A stretch of DNA of 43,856 nt. Source: Candidatus Altarchaeota archaeon (GTDB lineage Archaea; Altiarchaeota; Altiarchaeia; IMC4; QMZM01). The notes under the pieces were generated by a model that made no database searches, had not been told where the DNA came from, and saw nothing but the letters and a program-made list of their open reading frames with translations. A program made the position numbers and the translations under genes. Positions 15,688 to 23,931 of the stretch are shown here, piece by piece. Position 1 is the stretch's first letter. Each line of letters begins with the position of its first letter. Where the stretch lies: positions 1 through 43,856 of the forward strand of contig JAHIKS010000093.1 in the NCBI GenBank assembly GCA_018897475.1, written 5' to 3'.

Positions 15688-16740
15688 ATGGCTGTTGGAA
15701 TTGTTGGCTATGGCACATATCTCCCGAAGTACAGGATAAAGGCAGAGGAGATTGCAAGAGTATGGGGCAAAGACCCGGAAGCTATGAAGAAGGGTCTTGG
15801 AATTTATGAGAAGACGGTCCCTAACCTGGATGAGGATGCTGCAACTATTGCTGTTGAAGCAGCCAGAAGTGCGCTGAGGCATTCTGGAATTAAGCCGGCA
15901 GATATAGGGGCAATCTATGTAGGCTCTGAGTCACATCCCTATGCAGTAAAGCCAACTGCGACTATTGTGGGGGCCGCCATAGAGGCAACCCCCGAATTGA
16001 CTGCTGCAGACCTTGAATTCGCATGTAAGGCAGGGACTGCAGCAATTCAATGCTGCATGGGTCTGGTCGAGGCAGGAAGGATTAAATATGGATTAGCAAT
16101 CGGCTCTGATACGTCACAGGGAATGCCCGGAGACGTATTAGAGTATACGGCCTCAGCAGGGGGTGCTGCTTTCATTATAGGAGAGAGAAATCTGATTGCG
16201 CAAATCAAAGACACCTATTCCTTTACCACAGACACGCCGGACTTCTGGAGGAGGGAGGGCCAAGAATTCCCGAGGCACGGGGCAAGGTTTACCGGAGAGC
16301 CAGCCTACTTCAAGCACGTAATTAATTGCTCGAATAAAATAATGGAAAGGAATGAACTGAAACCAAAAGACTTCCAGTATGCTGTGTTTCATCAGCCCAA
16401 TGGAAGATTCCCGGTAAAGGCTGCAAAACTACTTGGCTTCGACCAGGAACAGATAAAGCTGGGGTTGTTGACGCCCTGGATCGGTAATACCTATTCCGGA
16501 TCCACTCCGCTGGGCCTTGCGAGAATTCTCGACGAGGCGAAGGGGGGCGATTTGATTCTTGCCACGTCCTATGGCTCTGGTGCGGGCTCAGATTCATTCA
16601 TAATTGAGGTAACAAAGGAGAATGAAAGGAGGAGGAACCCAACGCCGCTCCAGTGTTTCATAGACAGGAAGGAGTACGTTGATTATGCGATATATGCAAA
16701 GCTGAAGGGTAAGATTAAGGGGGTTGTTCTGGAGAAATGA
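15688..16740 (+). CDS. archaeal hydroxymethylglutaryl-CoA synthase
   Basis: A 350-residue thiolase-fold enzyme that condenses acetyl-CoA with acetoacetyl-CoA to give HMG-CoA, the precursor of archaeal lipid isoprenoids. The nucleophile is Cys113 in LEFACKAGTAA. The catalytic Glu is in GSESHPYAVKPT (about residue 81), and the His in AVFHQPNGRFP (about residue 234). The length and N-terminus (VGIVGYGTYLPKYRI) match the archaeal subfamily. The stop overlaps the thiolase start (ATGA), which supports tight coupling. In archaea these two enzymes and a DUF35 protein form one complex that channels the intermediate. Confidence 0.94.
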   Translation: MAVGIVGYGTYLPKYRIKAEEIARVWGKDPEAMKKGLGIYEKTVPNLDEDAATIAVEAARSALRHSGIKPADIGAIYVGSESHPYAVKPTATIVGAAIEATPELTAADLEFACKAGTAAIQCCMGLVEAGRIKYGLAIGSDTSQGMPGDVLEYTASAGGAAFIIGERNLIAQIKDTYSFTTDTPDFWRREGQEFPRHGARFTGEPAYFKHVINCSNKIMERNELKPKDFQYAVFHQPNGRFPVKAAKLLGFDQEQIKLGLLTPWIGNTYSGSTPLGLARILDEAKGGDLILATSYGSGAGSDSFIIEVTKENERRRNPTPLQCFIDRKEYVDYAIYAKLKGKIKGVVLEK

Positions 16741-17903
16741 GTTCAAAGGTCGGGATTATAGGCGTCGGTATGACAAAGTTCGGCGAGCTCTGGGATAGGA
16801 GATACAGAGACTTGATTGTCGATGCGGGGGTCGATGCAATCAAGGATGCAGGGATTGAAGGAAATCAGATTGGGGGTATGTATGTGGGCTCCATGTCACC
16901 GGGCCTTTTTGCCGAACAGGAACATGTTTCGGCTTTGGTTGCTGACTATTCGGGGCTTGCTGGAATTCCCGCCACCAGAGTAGAGGCCGCATGTGCCTCT
17001 GGGGGCGTTGCATTGAGAGAGGCCTATCTAGCGGTTAAATCCGGCGAGATGGATATCGTTGTCGCTGGCGGGGTTGAGAAGATGACCGATGTCCCTACAG
17101 GCTCTGCTGCTGTCGCTCTTATGGGAGCAGGCGACCAGGAGTGGGAGGCCTTTAAGGGAGCGACCTTCCCGAGTTTGTATGCATTGATGGCAAGGAGGCA
17201 TATGGTTGAGTATGGCACCACTATTGAGCAGATTTCCCAGGTGGCTGTTAAGAGCCACGATAATGCCTCGCTTAACGAGAATGCTCACTACGGCTTCAAG
17301 GTCACTCTAGAGCAGGTCATGAATTCAAGCATGGTTGCCGACCCCTTGAGAATTCTTCATTGTTCTGGAATTACTGACGGCGCAGCGACGGTAATTCTTG
17401 CATCTGAAGAGAAGGCCAAGGAGCTGGTTGATGACCCGGTATGGATTAAAGCATCGGCCCTGGCTACCGACACCATAGCGCTACATGACAGGAAGTCTCT
17501 ATCGAAAACTGAAGCCACGGTTCTTGCTGCAAGGAAGGCCTACAAAGATGCAGAAATCAAACCAGAAGACGTTGATTTTGCAGAGGTCCATGACGCCTTT
17601 TCCATTGCCGAGATTCTAGCAATAGAGGCATTGGATTTCTGTGATTTTGGAGAGGGTGGGAAGCTGACGCAACAGGGGGAGACGGCGCTTAAGGGCAGAA
17701 TTCCCATCAACCCCTCGGGCGGGCTGAAAGGAAAGGGTCACCCTGTCGGAGCCACAGGAATCGCCCAGGCAATCGAGGCGGTGCTGCAGATAAGAGGTAA
17801 GGCCGGGGACAGGCAGGTCAAGGGTGCTGAAACGGGTTTGATTCACAATGTTGGTGGCTCGGGGGCCACCTGTGTTATTCATATATTGAGCATGGAAAAA
17901 TGA
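16737..17903 (+). CDS. acetyl-CoA C-acetyltransferase (archaeal thiolase)
   Basis: A 388-residue thiolase. The acylated cysteine is Cys86 in VEAACASGG. The C-terminal catalytic segments are VDFAEVHDAFSIAEILAIE, NPSGGLKGKGHPVGATGIAQ and GLIHNVGGSGATCVIHIL. It makes acetoacetyl-CoA from two acetyl-CoA. It lies between HMG-CoA synthase and DUF35 with four-base overlaps on both sides, the arrangement known for the archaeal thiolase/HMG-CoA synthase complex. A role only in fatty acid breakdown is unlikely given this context. Confidence 0.93.
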   Translation: MSSKVGIIGVGMTKFGELWDRRYRDLIVDAGVDAIKDAGIEGNQIGGMYVGSMSPGLFAEQEHVSALVADYSGLAGIPATRVEAACASGGVALREAYLAVKSGEMDIVVAGGVEKMTDVPTGSAAVALMGAGDQEWEAFKGATFPSLYALMARRHMVEYGTTIEQISQVAVKSHDNASLNENAHYGFKVTLEQVMNSSMVADPLRILHCSGITDGAATVILASEEKAKELVDDPVWIKASALATDTIALHDRKSLSKTEATVLAARKAYKDAEIKPEDVDFAEVHDAFSIAEILAIEALDFCDFGEGGKLTQQGETALKGRIPINPSGGLKGKGHPVGATGIAQAIEAVLQIRGKAGDRQVKGAETGLIHNVGGSGATCVIHILSMEK

Positions 17904-18301
17904 CAAAGGGTTTGGCGACGCACTGGAGGCTGATGCCACAGAGGTACAACCTGATTGGAACCCACTGCAAGAATTGCAAGAGTAAGTTCTTCCCGCAGAG
18001 GAAGATATGCCCCAAGTGCAGGAGAACCGGAAGTATCGAGGAGTTCAAGTTCTCAGGTAAAGGGGAGATTTACAGCTACACGACTGTCTGCGCCCCGCCA
18101 CAGGGCTTTGAGTATCAGGCACCCTACGTCCTGGCCATAGTGAAGATGAAAGAGGGGCCGTTCATTACAGCACAGATTGTCGACTGTAAGCCTGAAGAGA
18201 TCGAGATTGGTAAGAAGGTCGAGACCGTGTTCAGGAAGGTTATTGCCGATGGGAGCTCAGGAATAATAAGGTATGGGTATAAGTTTAAACTGAGGGACTG
18301 A
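17900..18301 (+). CDS. DUF35 zinc-ribbon/OB-fold protein of the thiolase-HMGCS complex
   Basis: A 133-residue protein with an N-terminal helix, a rubredoxin-like zinc ribbon (Cys23, Cys26, Cys37 and Cys40 in HCKNC...CPKC) and a C-terminal OB fold (GKGEIYSYTTVCAPPQGFEYQAPYVLAIVKMKEGPFITAQIV). Proteins of this type bridge archaeal thiolase and HMG-CoA synthase and share a CoA site between them. It overlaps the thiolase stop by four bases and ends just before the convergent S-adenosylmethionine synthetase gene. Confidence 0.92.
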   Translation: MTKGLATHWRLMPQRYNLIGTHCKNCKSKFFPQRKICPKCRRTGSIEEFKFSGKGEIYSYTTVCAPPQGFEYQAPYVLAIVKMKEGPFITAQIVDCKPEEIEIGKKVETVFRKVIADGSSGIIRYGYKFKLRD

Positions 18302-18303
18302 TC

Positions 18304-19470
18304 TCAAAAGGTACACACAACCCCATCCAGGCACATCTGCGTGACGTCGGTGACCTTCTCCAGCCACCTGTCGGTAATTTCTCTCGCCTTGTTCTCTATG
18401 CCCTTGTCCCCTATAATCTGGACCGATGCCATGAGTGGCTGGTCAATGGGCTTTCCAATCTGGCTCATTAGTCTGACATATACCTGCTCGGCTCCTTCCC
18501 CCGCTATCTCCTCTGCGATTTTGTTGGAGAGGATATTGTAGAGCTTGCCCACGTGGTTTACCGGGTTCTTTCCTGCCGTTGCCTCCATGGACATGGGCCT
18601 GTATGGAGTGATGAGGCCGTTGGCCCTGTTGCCCCTGCCCACGGAACCGTCGTCACCGTGCTCTGCAGAGGTTCCGGTAACAGTTAAAAAGAGCGAACCC
18701 TTCTCATAATCATCTCCTGTGTTTATATGAATTTCCACGTCCTTGTCTGTAATTCCTGCGATGAAGTCCTTGAGCTTTGTGTTCATGTCTCCGATTGCTG
18801 ACTTGTAGTGGTCGAGATCATCCAGATATTTTGAAACCATTGCAGCAGCAATAGTGAGGGTAATCTTGTCGTTGTTCCTGACGCCCATCACCTTGATGTC
18901 CTGCCCAACCTCTTTCATTCCCATCTTTCCAGTGATGTATTTCTCTGACTCAAGAACTAGTTTCTCCGTGAGAGACAGTGGAGCAAAGCTCACTCCAAAG
19001 GAGGTGTCGTTGGAATTTGGAACCCCCTTCTGCGCAAAGACGTGCCTGAGGTCCGAAGAGCCGTGACCCAGCTTCTCCTCAATCTCGACATGAGAGTTAA
19101 TGTCAATGTTTGGGAAATGCTCACTGATGTATTTTTTGGCTGCTTCTATTGCTATTGTTCCGACTGGAATCTCTTCATTCTCAACAATGGTGGTTGCCCG
19201 CCCGCTTAATAGTATGTATATGGGCCGTGTTATTTCTCCGGCGCCGAACTCGGGCTTTGCGCCGCCGCCAACAAGCTCCACCTGGTCGGTATTGTGGTGA
19301 AGAATCTCGTTGTGCCTTTGCATATACTCCTTCGAAAGGGCCCTTGAGATTGACTCTGCAATTCCGTCGCAGATGGAATCCGGGTGCCCTATACCCTTTC
19401 TTTCAACGAGCTCCACAGATTGTTTCTCCAGTGGGACCTCGTCAGGGAATTCAAGAACGATGTTTCTCAT
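18304..19470 (-). CDS. mat: archaeal S-adenosylmethionine synthetase
   Basis: A 388-residue enzyme of the archaeal MAT family, only distantly similar to bacterial MetK. Family segments include VERKGIGHPDSICDGIAE, LHHNTDQVELVGGGAKPEFGAGEI, LGHGSSDLRHVF, GDDGSVGRGNRANGLITPYRPMSMEATAGKNPVNHVGK and the C-terminal DGVVCTF. It makes S-adenosylmethionine from ATP and methionine. I chose ATG at 19470 (MRNIVLEFP); an in-frame TTG at 19479 would add three residues. About 40 bases separate it from the larC stop. Confidence 0.95.
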   Translation of the reverse strand: MRNIVLEFPDEVPLEKQSVELVERKGIGHPDSICDGIAESISRALSKEYMQRHNEILHHNTDQVELVGGGAKPEFGAGEITRPIYILLSGRATTIVENEEIPVGTIAIEAAKKYISEHFPNIDINSHVEIEEKLGHGSSDLRHVFAQKGVPNSNDTSFGVSFAPLSLTEKLVLESEKYITGKMGMKEVGQDIKVMGVRNNDKITLTIAAAMVSKYLDDLDHYKSAIGDMNTKLKDFIAGITDKDVEIHINTGDDYEKGSLFLTVTGTSAEHGDDGSVGRGNRANGLITPYRPMSMEATAGKNPVNHVGKLYNILSNKIAEEIAGEGAEQVYVRLMSQIGKPIDQPLMASVQIIGDKGIENKAREITDRWLEKVTDVTQMCLDGVVCTF

Positions 19471-19510
19471 TTTAATCAAGAGATAAGATATTTGATTTTT
19501 TATTAAAAAG

Positions 19511-20155
19511 TTAAAGAAGTGTTGCCTTCAGCACGTTCGGGTGGGGGAGGTCCATGGTTCCGGCACCGTGGCCGCTTCTTCCCCCGGGCGAGATGTTGCT
19601 GAATTCGTTGGCCACTGCTGCAAGAATCGCCATTCCTGTTGGGGTTGCAATCTCCTTATCGATTAGAAATTTTGTAGGGAATGAGTTGTTTTTTATTATA
19701 TCATGGGTTGCGGGAGCGATGGTCCCTATTGATATCATAGAGTAGGATATCTGCGATTCCAGAAGTCCTAAGCCCTCCAGAGCCATGGAGAAAGCAACCG
19801 CATCGACTATGCTGTCCCTTGCTTCATGAAGGTGAACCTGTTCAAGGGGGGTCTTGTGAACCCTTGATTCGGCCATTGCAAGGCTGTGGAGGATTTTTTT
19901 GGAGAGGGTTTTTGCCTGGTTGGAAATGTCTAGGTCGTCTATCTCCTTCAGCAGCTCTGTGTAGCTTCTGGAATCAGAAACAAATTTTACATCGAACTTC
20001 TTGGCCTGAATTCCGGCCTTTGTTACTTGCCTGAGAGAGAGCTTGGCTATGCCTGAGAGGGTTTCCTTCATGGGTTTGAAATCGGCACCCAGATCTATAA
20101 GGGCGCCGACCAGCATGTCTCCGCTCACGCCGTGGGAGCAGTCTAGATGGAGCAT
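19511..20155 (-). CDS. larC: LarC-like protein, N-terminal part only
   Basis: A 214-residue protein starting MLHLDCSHGVSGDMLVGALIDLGAD, the diagnostic opening of LarC (the nickel-inserting enzyme that finishes the nickel-pincer nucleotide). The HLHEARDSIVDAVAFSMALEGLG and TPTGMAILAAVANEF segments also match. Full LarC is about 400 residues, and the C-terminal nickel-binding half is not here. In Lactobacillus the two halves are joined by programmed frameshifting. Here only 40 bases lie before the next gene, so no second half can follow. The start overlaps the LarB end by 13 bases; upstream in-frame codons lie within larB. Confidence 0.8.
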   Translation of the reverse strand: MLHLDCSHGVSGDMLVGALIDLGADFKPMKETLSGIAKLSLRQVTKAGIQAKKFDVKFVSDSRSYTELLKEIDDLDISNQAKTLSKKILHSLAMAESRVHKTPLEQVHLHEARDSIVDAVAFSMALEGLGLLESQISYSMISIGTIAPATHDIIKNNSFPTKFLIDKEIATPTGMAILAAVANEFSNISPGGRSGHGAGTMDLPHPNVLKATLL

Positions 20156-20805
20156 TTTAGAATCTTGCAGGCAAGGACTGCTGCGCCATAGCCGTTGTCT
20201 ATGTTTACTACAGCAACGGGGGAGCATGAATTCAGCATTGCGTTCAGGGCTGCTTTGCCCCTTACTCCAGTCCCGTAGCCGACTGATGTTGGAACGCCTA
20301 TCACCGGGGCAGAAACCAGGCCGGAAACTATGGATGGGAGGGCACCCTCCATCCCTGCGATTACTATCAGGGCTCTTGCGTCCTTCATCTTATCCAGAGC
20401 AGGGAAGAGGCGGTGGATTCCTGCGATGCCGACGTCGTATGAAGTAATTACCTTACCGCCCAGCTCCTCAGCAACCGCCTTTGCCTCCTCGGCTACAGGA
20501 ATGTCAGAGGTTCCTGCAGTGACGATTCCTATGGTTCCAATGGGTTTTGTCCTGAGCTTCTTTTTCTTGATTACAAGAACGCTGCCCTTCCGGTTGTGGA
20601 TGATGGTGAGATTCTTTATTTTTAATTTTTTTAGAATCTTCTTTGTCTTCTTCTCATCAACCTTGGTGATGATAATTCTGCCTGAGGTGCTGAGGAATTC
20701 GTCCGTGATTTTTACCATATCCTCTGCGGTCTTTCCGAGGCCGAAGACCACCTCGGGGATGCCGCAGCGCTTCTCCCTTCCCTTGTCGTGATTCAGGATT
20801 TCCAT
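20143..20805 (-). CDS. larB: LarB: nicotinate adenine dinucleotide carboxylase/hydrolase
   Basis: A 220-residue protein with an N-terminal family region (CGIPEVVFGLGKTAEDMVKI) and a PurE-like C-terminal domain (IGTIGIVTAGTSDIPVAEEAKAVAEELGGKVITSYDVGIAGIHRLFP, VIAGMEGALPSIVSGLVSAPVIGVPTSVGYGTG). LarB carboxylates the pyridinium ring of NaAD and releases AMP, the first step to the nickel-pincer cofactor. The aroD stop is one base upstream. LarE and the racemase LarA are not in the window. Confidence 0.92.
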   Translation of the reverse strand: MEILNHDKGREKRCGIPEVVFGLGKTAEDMVKITDEFLSTSGRIIITKVDEKKTKKILKKLKIKNLTIIHNRKGSVLVIKKKKLRTKPIGTIGIVTAGTSDIPVAEEAKAVAEELGGKVITSYDVGIAGIHRLFPALDKMKDARALIVIAGMEGALPSIVSGLVSAPVIGVPTSVGYGTGVRGKAALNAMLNSCSPVAVVNIDNGYGAAVLACKILKCSI

Positions 20806-20806
20806 T

Positions 20807-21466
20807 CTATCCGATTATGTTGAGTACCCTCTTTAGCTCCTCCACTGTTAATTGCCCGGGGGCTGATTCTCTGCCCTTGCCTGTTGAGGCATAGGTGAGG
20901 TATGACCCTAGGGCAGGGCCGAGGATTCTTGAAGCCTTTCCGAGCTCGCCCATTGCTATGGCGATTACAGGAATCTTGGTGGGGTTCTCAGTTACTGCCG
21001 CAAGGATGTTGAGGACGTCTGCATGGTTTTTTGGCATGAATGCCACCTTTGCTATGTCTGCCCCGGCCTCTTCTTCCTGCTTCAGAACGGAGAGGATTTC
21101 CTCTTTGCCGGGGGTTGAGTTGAAGTCGTGGTGGGAGATGATGACCTTGACTCCCTTACCCCTGGCCTCTCTGATGAGGGGGTCTCTGAGATTGGTTTCT
21201 GTTTTTAGTTCTATTGTTACATGGCTTGAGAACTCGAGTGCCTTTCTCAGGATGTCGATTCTCTCCTCCTCTGGGCCTGCAAAATTGCCGCCCTCGAATT
21301 TGGGCATGCATGTTGCAATTGCCGGCTTTTGGATTTTAGTTAGTTCATCAATACCGGAAAATTCCGTCAGATAATCAAGTCTCAACTCTACCGAATCTGC
21401 CTTTGTCGAATTTGCAGTTTCTATCATTGAATTCAATTCTTTTTCGATTATTGGGGCGCAAATCAT
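20807..21466 (-). CDS. aroD: 3-dehydroquinate dehydratase, type I
   Basis: A 219-residue TIM-barrel enzyme of the shikimate pathway. The Schiff-base lysine is Lys140 in AGADIAKVAFM, and the catalytic His is in IISHHDFN (about residues 112-113). The substrate-binding SVELRLDYL and the C-terminal YASTGKGRESAPGQLTVEEL also fit. No other shikimate gene is nearby. It is divergent from minD, with both promoters in the 44-base gap. Confidence 0.93.
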   Translation of the reverse strand: MICAPIIEKELNSMIETANSTKADSVELRLDYLTEFSGIDELTKIQKPAIATCMPKFEGGNFAGPEEERIDILRKALEFSSHVTIELKTETNLRDPLIREARGKGVKVIISHHDFNSTPGKEEILSVLKQEEEAGADIAKVAFMPKNHADVLNILAAVTENPTKIPVIAIAMGELGKASRILGPALGSYLTYASTGKGRESAPGQLTVEELKRVLNIIG

Positions 21467-21480
21467 TTTTGCTTGGGAGA

Positions 21481-21490
21481 TATTTATATA
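21481..21490 (+). promoter_or_regulatory. TATA box for minD
   Basis: TATTTATATA lies 20-30 bases before the minD ATG at 21511, and no Shine-Dalgarno sequence lies between. This is the pattern of a leaderless archaeal transcript. Confidence 0.55.
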
Positions 21491-21510
21491 TTGAAGCTAC
21501 TATAATTACT

Positions 21511-22272
21511 ATGGTCAGGGTAATAGGTGTTCTTTCGGGGAAGGGTGGTGTAGGAAAGACGACTCTCGTTTCTAATCTCGGTGTATCATTGGCTCAAGAG
21601 GGTAAGAATGTCGCCATTGTTGATGCAAACCTTACCGGCGCTAATCTGGGGCTTCATTTTGGTCTGCTTAGTTATCCTGTTTCCATTCACGACGTCATGA
21701 ATGGTGGGGCTCTGATAACGGATGCCATGTACAAGCATCCATCGGGCGTTGATATAATCCCGGCTTCTCTCTCCATTGAACATATAGATACCGAACCAAA
21801 AAACCTGAGGAGCTCGATTGATGAATTTCTTGGCGATAAGGATTTCGTTCTGATTGATGCCGCAACCGGTCTGGACAGGGAGACGTTAAATGCGATAGAC
21901 ATGTCCGATGAGGTACTTATTGTGACTCACCCGGAGCTTCCTACGATTTCAGATGCGTTAAGAACGAAGACCATAGCAGAGAAGTACGGTAAGGACGTTA
22001 TAGGTATCGTTCTTAACAGAGTGAACAGGAAGGACGATCTGAATAAGGATAACGTGTCATCATTCTTTGAGCTTCCCGTTATCGGGGCAATTCCAGACGA
22101 CCCCGTGGTTAGGAAATCCATCGAGGCCAAAAACCCAGTTGTCCTGAGTCATCCAAATCACAGAGTAAGCCAAGAGGTAAGGAGAGTATCAAGCCATATC
22201 TTGGGCAAGAAGTACGTGTCAAAGAACAATGGCGGCCTCATGGACCGGCTCCTGGCTATGTTTAAATGGTGA
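21511..22272 (+). CDS. minD: MinD/ParA-family ATPase
   Basis: A 253-residue deviant Walker ATPase. The P-loop is GKGGVGKTTLVSNLG (residues 10-24) with signature Lys11, and VAIVDANLTGANLGLHFG and DKDFVLIDAATG follow. The last residues, GGLMDRLLAMFKW, form a short amphipathic helix like the MinD membrane-targeting sequence. Archaeal MinD homologues position surface structures such as archaella and chemosensory arrays rather than FtsZ. I chose ATG at 21511 because the preceding in-frame codons overlap the promoter and the divergent aroD gene. It overlaps the DUF192 gene by seven bases. Confidence 0.88.
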   Translation: MVRVIGVLSGKGGVGKTTLVSNLGVSLAQEGKNVAIVDANLTGANLGLHFGLLSYPVSIHDVMNGGALITDAMYKHPSGVDIIPASLSIEHIDTEPKNLRSSIDEFLGDKDFVLIDAATGLDRETLNAIDMSDEVLIVTHPELPTISDALRTKTIAEKYGKDVIGIVLNRVNRKDDLNKDNVSSFFELPVIGAIPDDPVVRKSIEAKNPVVLSHPNHRVSQEVRRVSSHILGKKYVSKNNGGLMDRLLAMFKW

Positions 22273-22655
22273 TTCAGGTTCTCAACAAGAGCAGGGGTTT
22301 TGTCATAAGCGAATCCTGTGATGTAGCTGATTCTTTCTTCTCCAGGTTCAGGGGTCTGATGCTTTCAGGGCCGAAGGACTTGGTTCTTGTTTCCCCTAGA
22401 GAGGACATAAAGTCCTCGACGATTCACATGCTGTTTATGAGGTTTCCGATAGATGTGATTTGGGTGGATTCAGATATGGTTGTTATAGAAATTAAAAAAG
22501 GAATTAAACCCAACTCCCTTAAAATCTTCAAGCCAAAGAAGCCGGCTAAGTTTGTTGTAGAGCTGGGAATAGGAAAGTTAGGCACTACAGATGTTGGCGA
22601 TAGAATTGAGTTCTCACATCCCGACCCCGCCAAGCCGCTTCATCAGCCGCTTTAG
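22266..22655 (+). CDS. DUF192 family protein
   Basis: A 129-residue protein with DUF192 landmarks: DSFFSRFRGLMLSGP, TIHMLFMRFPIDVIWVD and a C-terminal VVELGIGKLGTTDVGDRIEF. The function of the family is not known. The usual VVELxAGxxxKLGIKVGD segment here reads KLGTTDVGD, and that altered piece is encoded by an exact copy of the 12-mer repeat. The last 42 bases overlap the convergent srp54 gene. Confidence 0.82.
   Translation: MVIQVLNKSRGFVISESCDVADSFFSRFRGLMLSGPKDLVLVSPREDIKSSTIHMLFMRFPIDVIWVDSDMVVIEIKKGIKPNSLKIFKPKKPAKFVVELGIGKLGTTDVGDRIEFSHPDPAKPLHQPL
22577..22588 (-). repeat. 12-mer repeat GTAGTGCCTAAC, after the srp54 stop
   Basis: An exact copy on the minus strand, 26 bases downstream of the srp54 stop (22614-22616) in the sense direction. 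On the plus strand it lies inside the DUF192 coding sequence and encodes Leu-Gly-Thr-Thr. Confidence 0.85.
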
Positions 22656-23930
22656 CTTTCTCTCGTCGCCGAACATGCGCATCATCTTCTTCATCTTCTT
22701 GTGATAGTTGATTAGCTCTCTCACATCCTCTGGCTTGGTTCCTGAGCCCGAGGAGATTCTGCCGATGCGCTCTCTTTTGATTAGGGTGGGGTCTTCTCTC
22801 TCGTCGGGAGTCATCGAATCCATTATGTAGATGAACTTCTCAAGCTTTTCTTCTTGCATATCCAGCATGTCCTTGGGAATCTTTGCACCGAATGGCAGCA
22901 TTCCCGCAACCTGTTTCATGGGACCCATCTTCTTCATCTGCTGAATTTGAGAGTAGATGTCGTTCATGTTGAATTTGCCACTCATCATTCTTTCAGCGGC
23001 CTTTTCGTCAAAGTCTACCTCCTTTGCCTTCTCGAGCAGTCCCTCCAGGTCGCCGAAACCGATAAGCCTTGATACAAACCCCTCGGGGTTGAATTCCTCG
23101 AAGTCGTTGATGTGCTCTCCCGTCCCTATGAAATTCACCCCGGAGCCGGTTGCGGAACATGCAGAAATCGCGCCACCGCCCTTTGCCGTGCCGTCGAGCT
23201 TCGTGAGAATTATCCCATCCACCTGGGATGAGTTCTTGAATGCTTCGGCTTCCTTTCCTGCCTGCTGGCCAGTGGTTCCGTCGAGGATTAGAAGAACTCT
23301 CTCGGGCTTTATCTCCTTGTAGATTTTGTTTATGTCCTTCATCAGCTCCTTGTCCAGTTTATGCCGGCCCTCGGAGTCTATCAGAATCAGGCCCTCGTTC
23401 TTGAATTCCTTGATTCCTTCTTTTATTATGTTGAGCGCGTTTTTCTCCCCTGGGTTTCCGTAGAATGGCAGCTTAATCTCTTCGGAGAGCTGCTTCAGCT
23501 GCTCATAGGCCGCAGGCCTGAATGTATCCGCGCAGATAAGTTTTGGGTGCATGCCCTTTTTCTTGAAGTATCGGCCAAGCTTTGCCACGGTGGTTGTCTT
23601 GCCGCTTCCCTGGGTTCCGACGAGGAGGAGCTTCTGTCCATCCTGTATCTCGACCGGTTCTCCCTTCCCAAGTAAATTCACCAGCTCTTCGTAGGTTATC
23701 CGTATAAGGTTCTCCTTTCTGGAGAGCATCCCCGGGGGCTTCTCGAGAAGACCCCTATCCTCAATCCTCTTGGACAGCTCAAAAACCTGCTCTATCTGAA
23801 CGTCAGCCGAGAGGAGGGTCTTCTGAATCTCCTTTGTGTAATTCTTTACCGTCTTCTTGTCAACCACTACCGCTTTCCTCAGGTTCGTGATGGAGCTCTG
23901 CAGGCCCTCCGATAGCTTTTCAAAAACCAT
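22614..23930 (-). CDS. srp54: signal recognition particle protein SRP54
   Basis: A 438-residue GTPase with the N domain (residues 1-90), the G domain (P-loop GTQGSGKTTTVAKLG, ICADTFRPAAYEQL, LILIDSEGRH, ILTKLDGTAKGGGA) and a C-terminal M domain (GKFNMNDIYSQIQQMKKMG, TPDEREDPTLIKRERIGRISSGSGTKPEDVRELINYHKKMKKMM). It binds signal sequences and 7S RNA and directs ribosomes to the membrane. The usual DTAGR of the G3 motif reads DSEGR. The gene for the membrane thioredoxin-fold protein ends one base before its start. Confidence 0.96.
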   Translation of the reverse strand: MVFEKLSEGLQSSITNLRKAVVVDKKTVKNYTKEIQKTLLSADVQIEQVFELSKRIEDRGLLEKPPGMLSRKENLIRITYEELVNLLGKGEPVEIQDGQKLLLVGTQGSGKTTTVAKLGRYFKKKGMHPKLICADTFRPAAYEQLKQLSEEIKLPFYGNPGEKNALNIIKEGIKEFKNEGLILIDSEGRHKLDKELMKDINKIYKEIKPERVLLILDGTTGQQAGKEAEAFKNSSQVDGIILTKLDGTAKGGGAISACSATGSGVNFIGTGEHINDFEEFNPEGFVSRLIGFGDLEGLLEKAKEVDFDEKAAERMMSGKFNMNDIYSQIQQMKKMGPMKQVAGMLPFGAKIPKDMLDMQEEKLEKFIYIMDSMTPDEREDPTLIKRERIGRISSGSGTKPEDVRELINYHKKMKKMMRMFGDERKLKRLMKRLGGVGM

Positions 23931-23931
23931 T

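Noticed and set aside
22614..23930. SRP54 as damaged because G3 reads DSEGR in place of DTAGR
   Set aside because: All other N, G and M domain motifs are intact and the length is normal. A substitution in this loop alone is not enough to call it broken.
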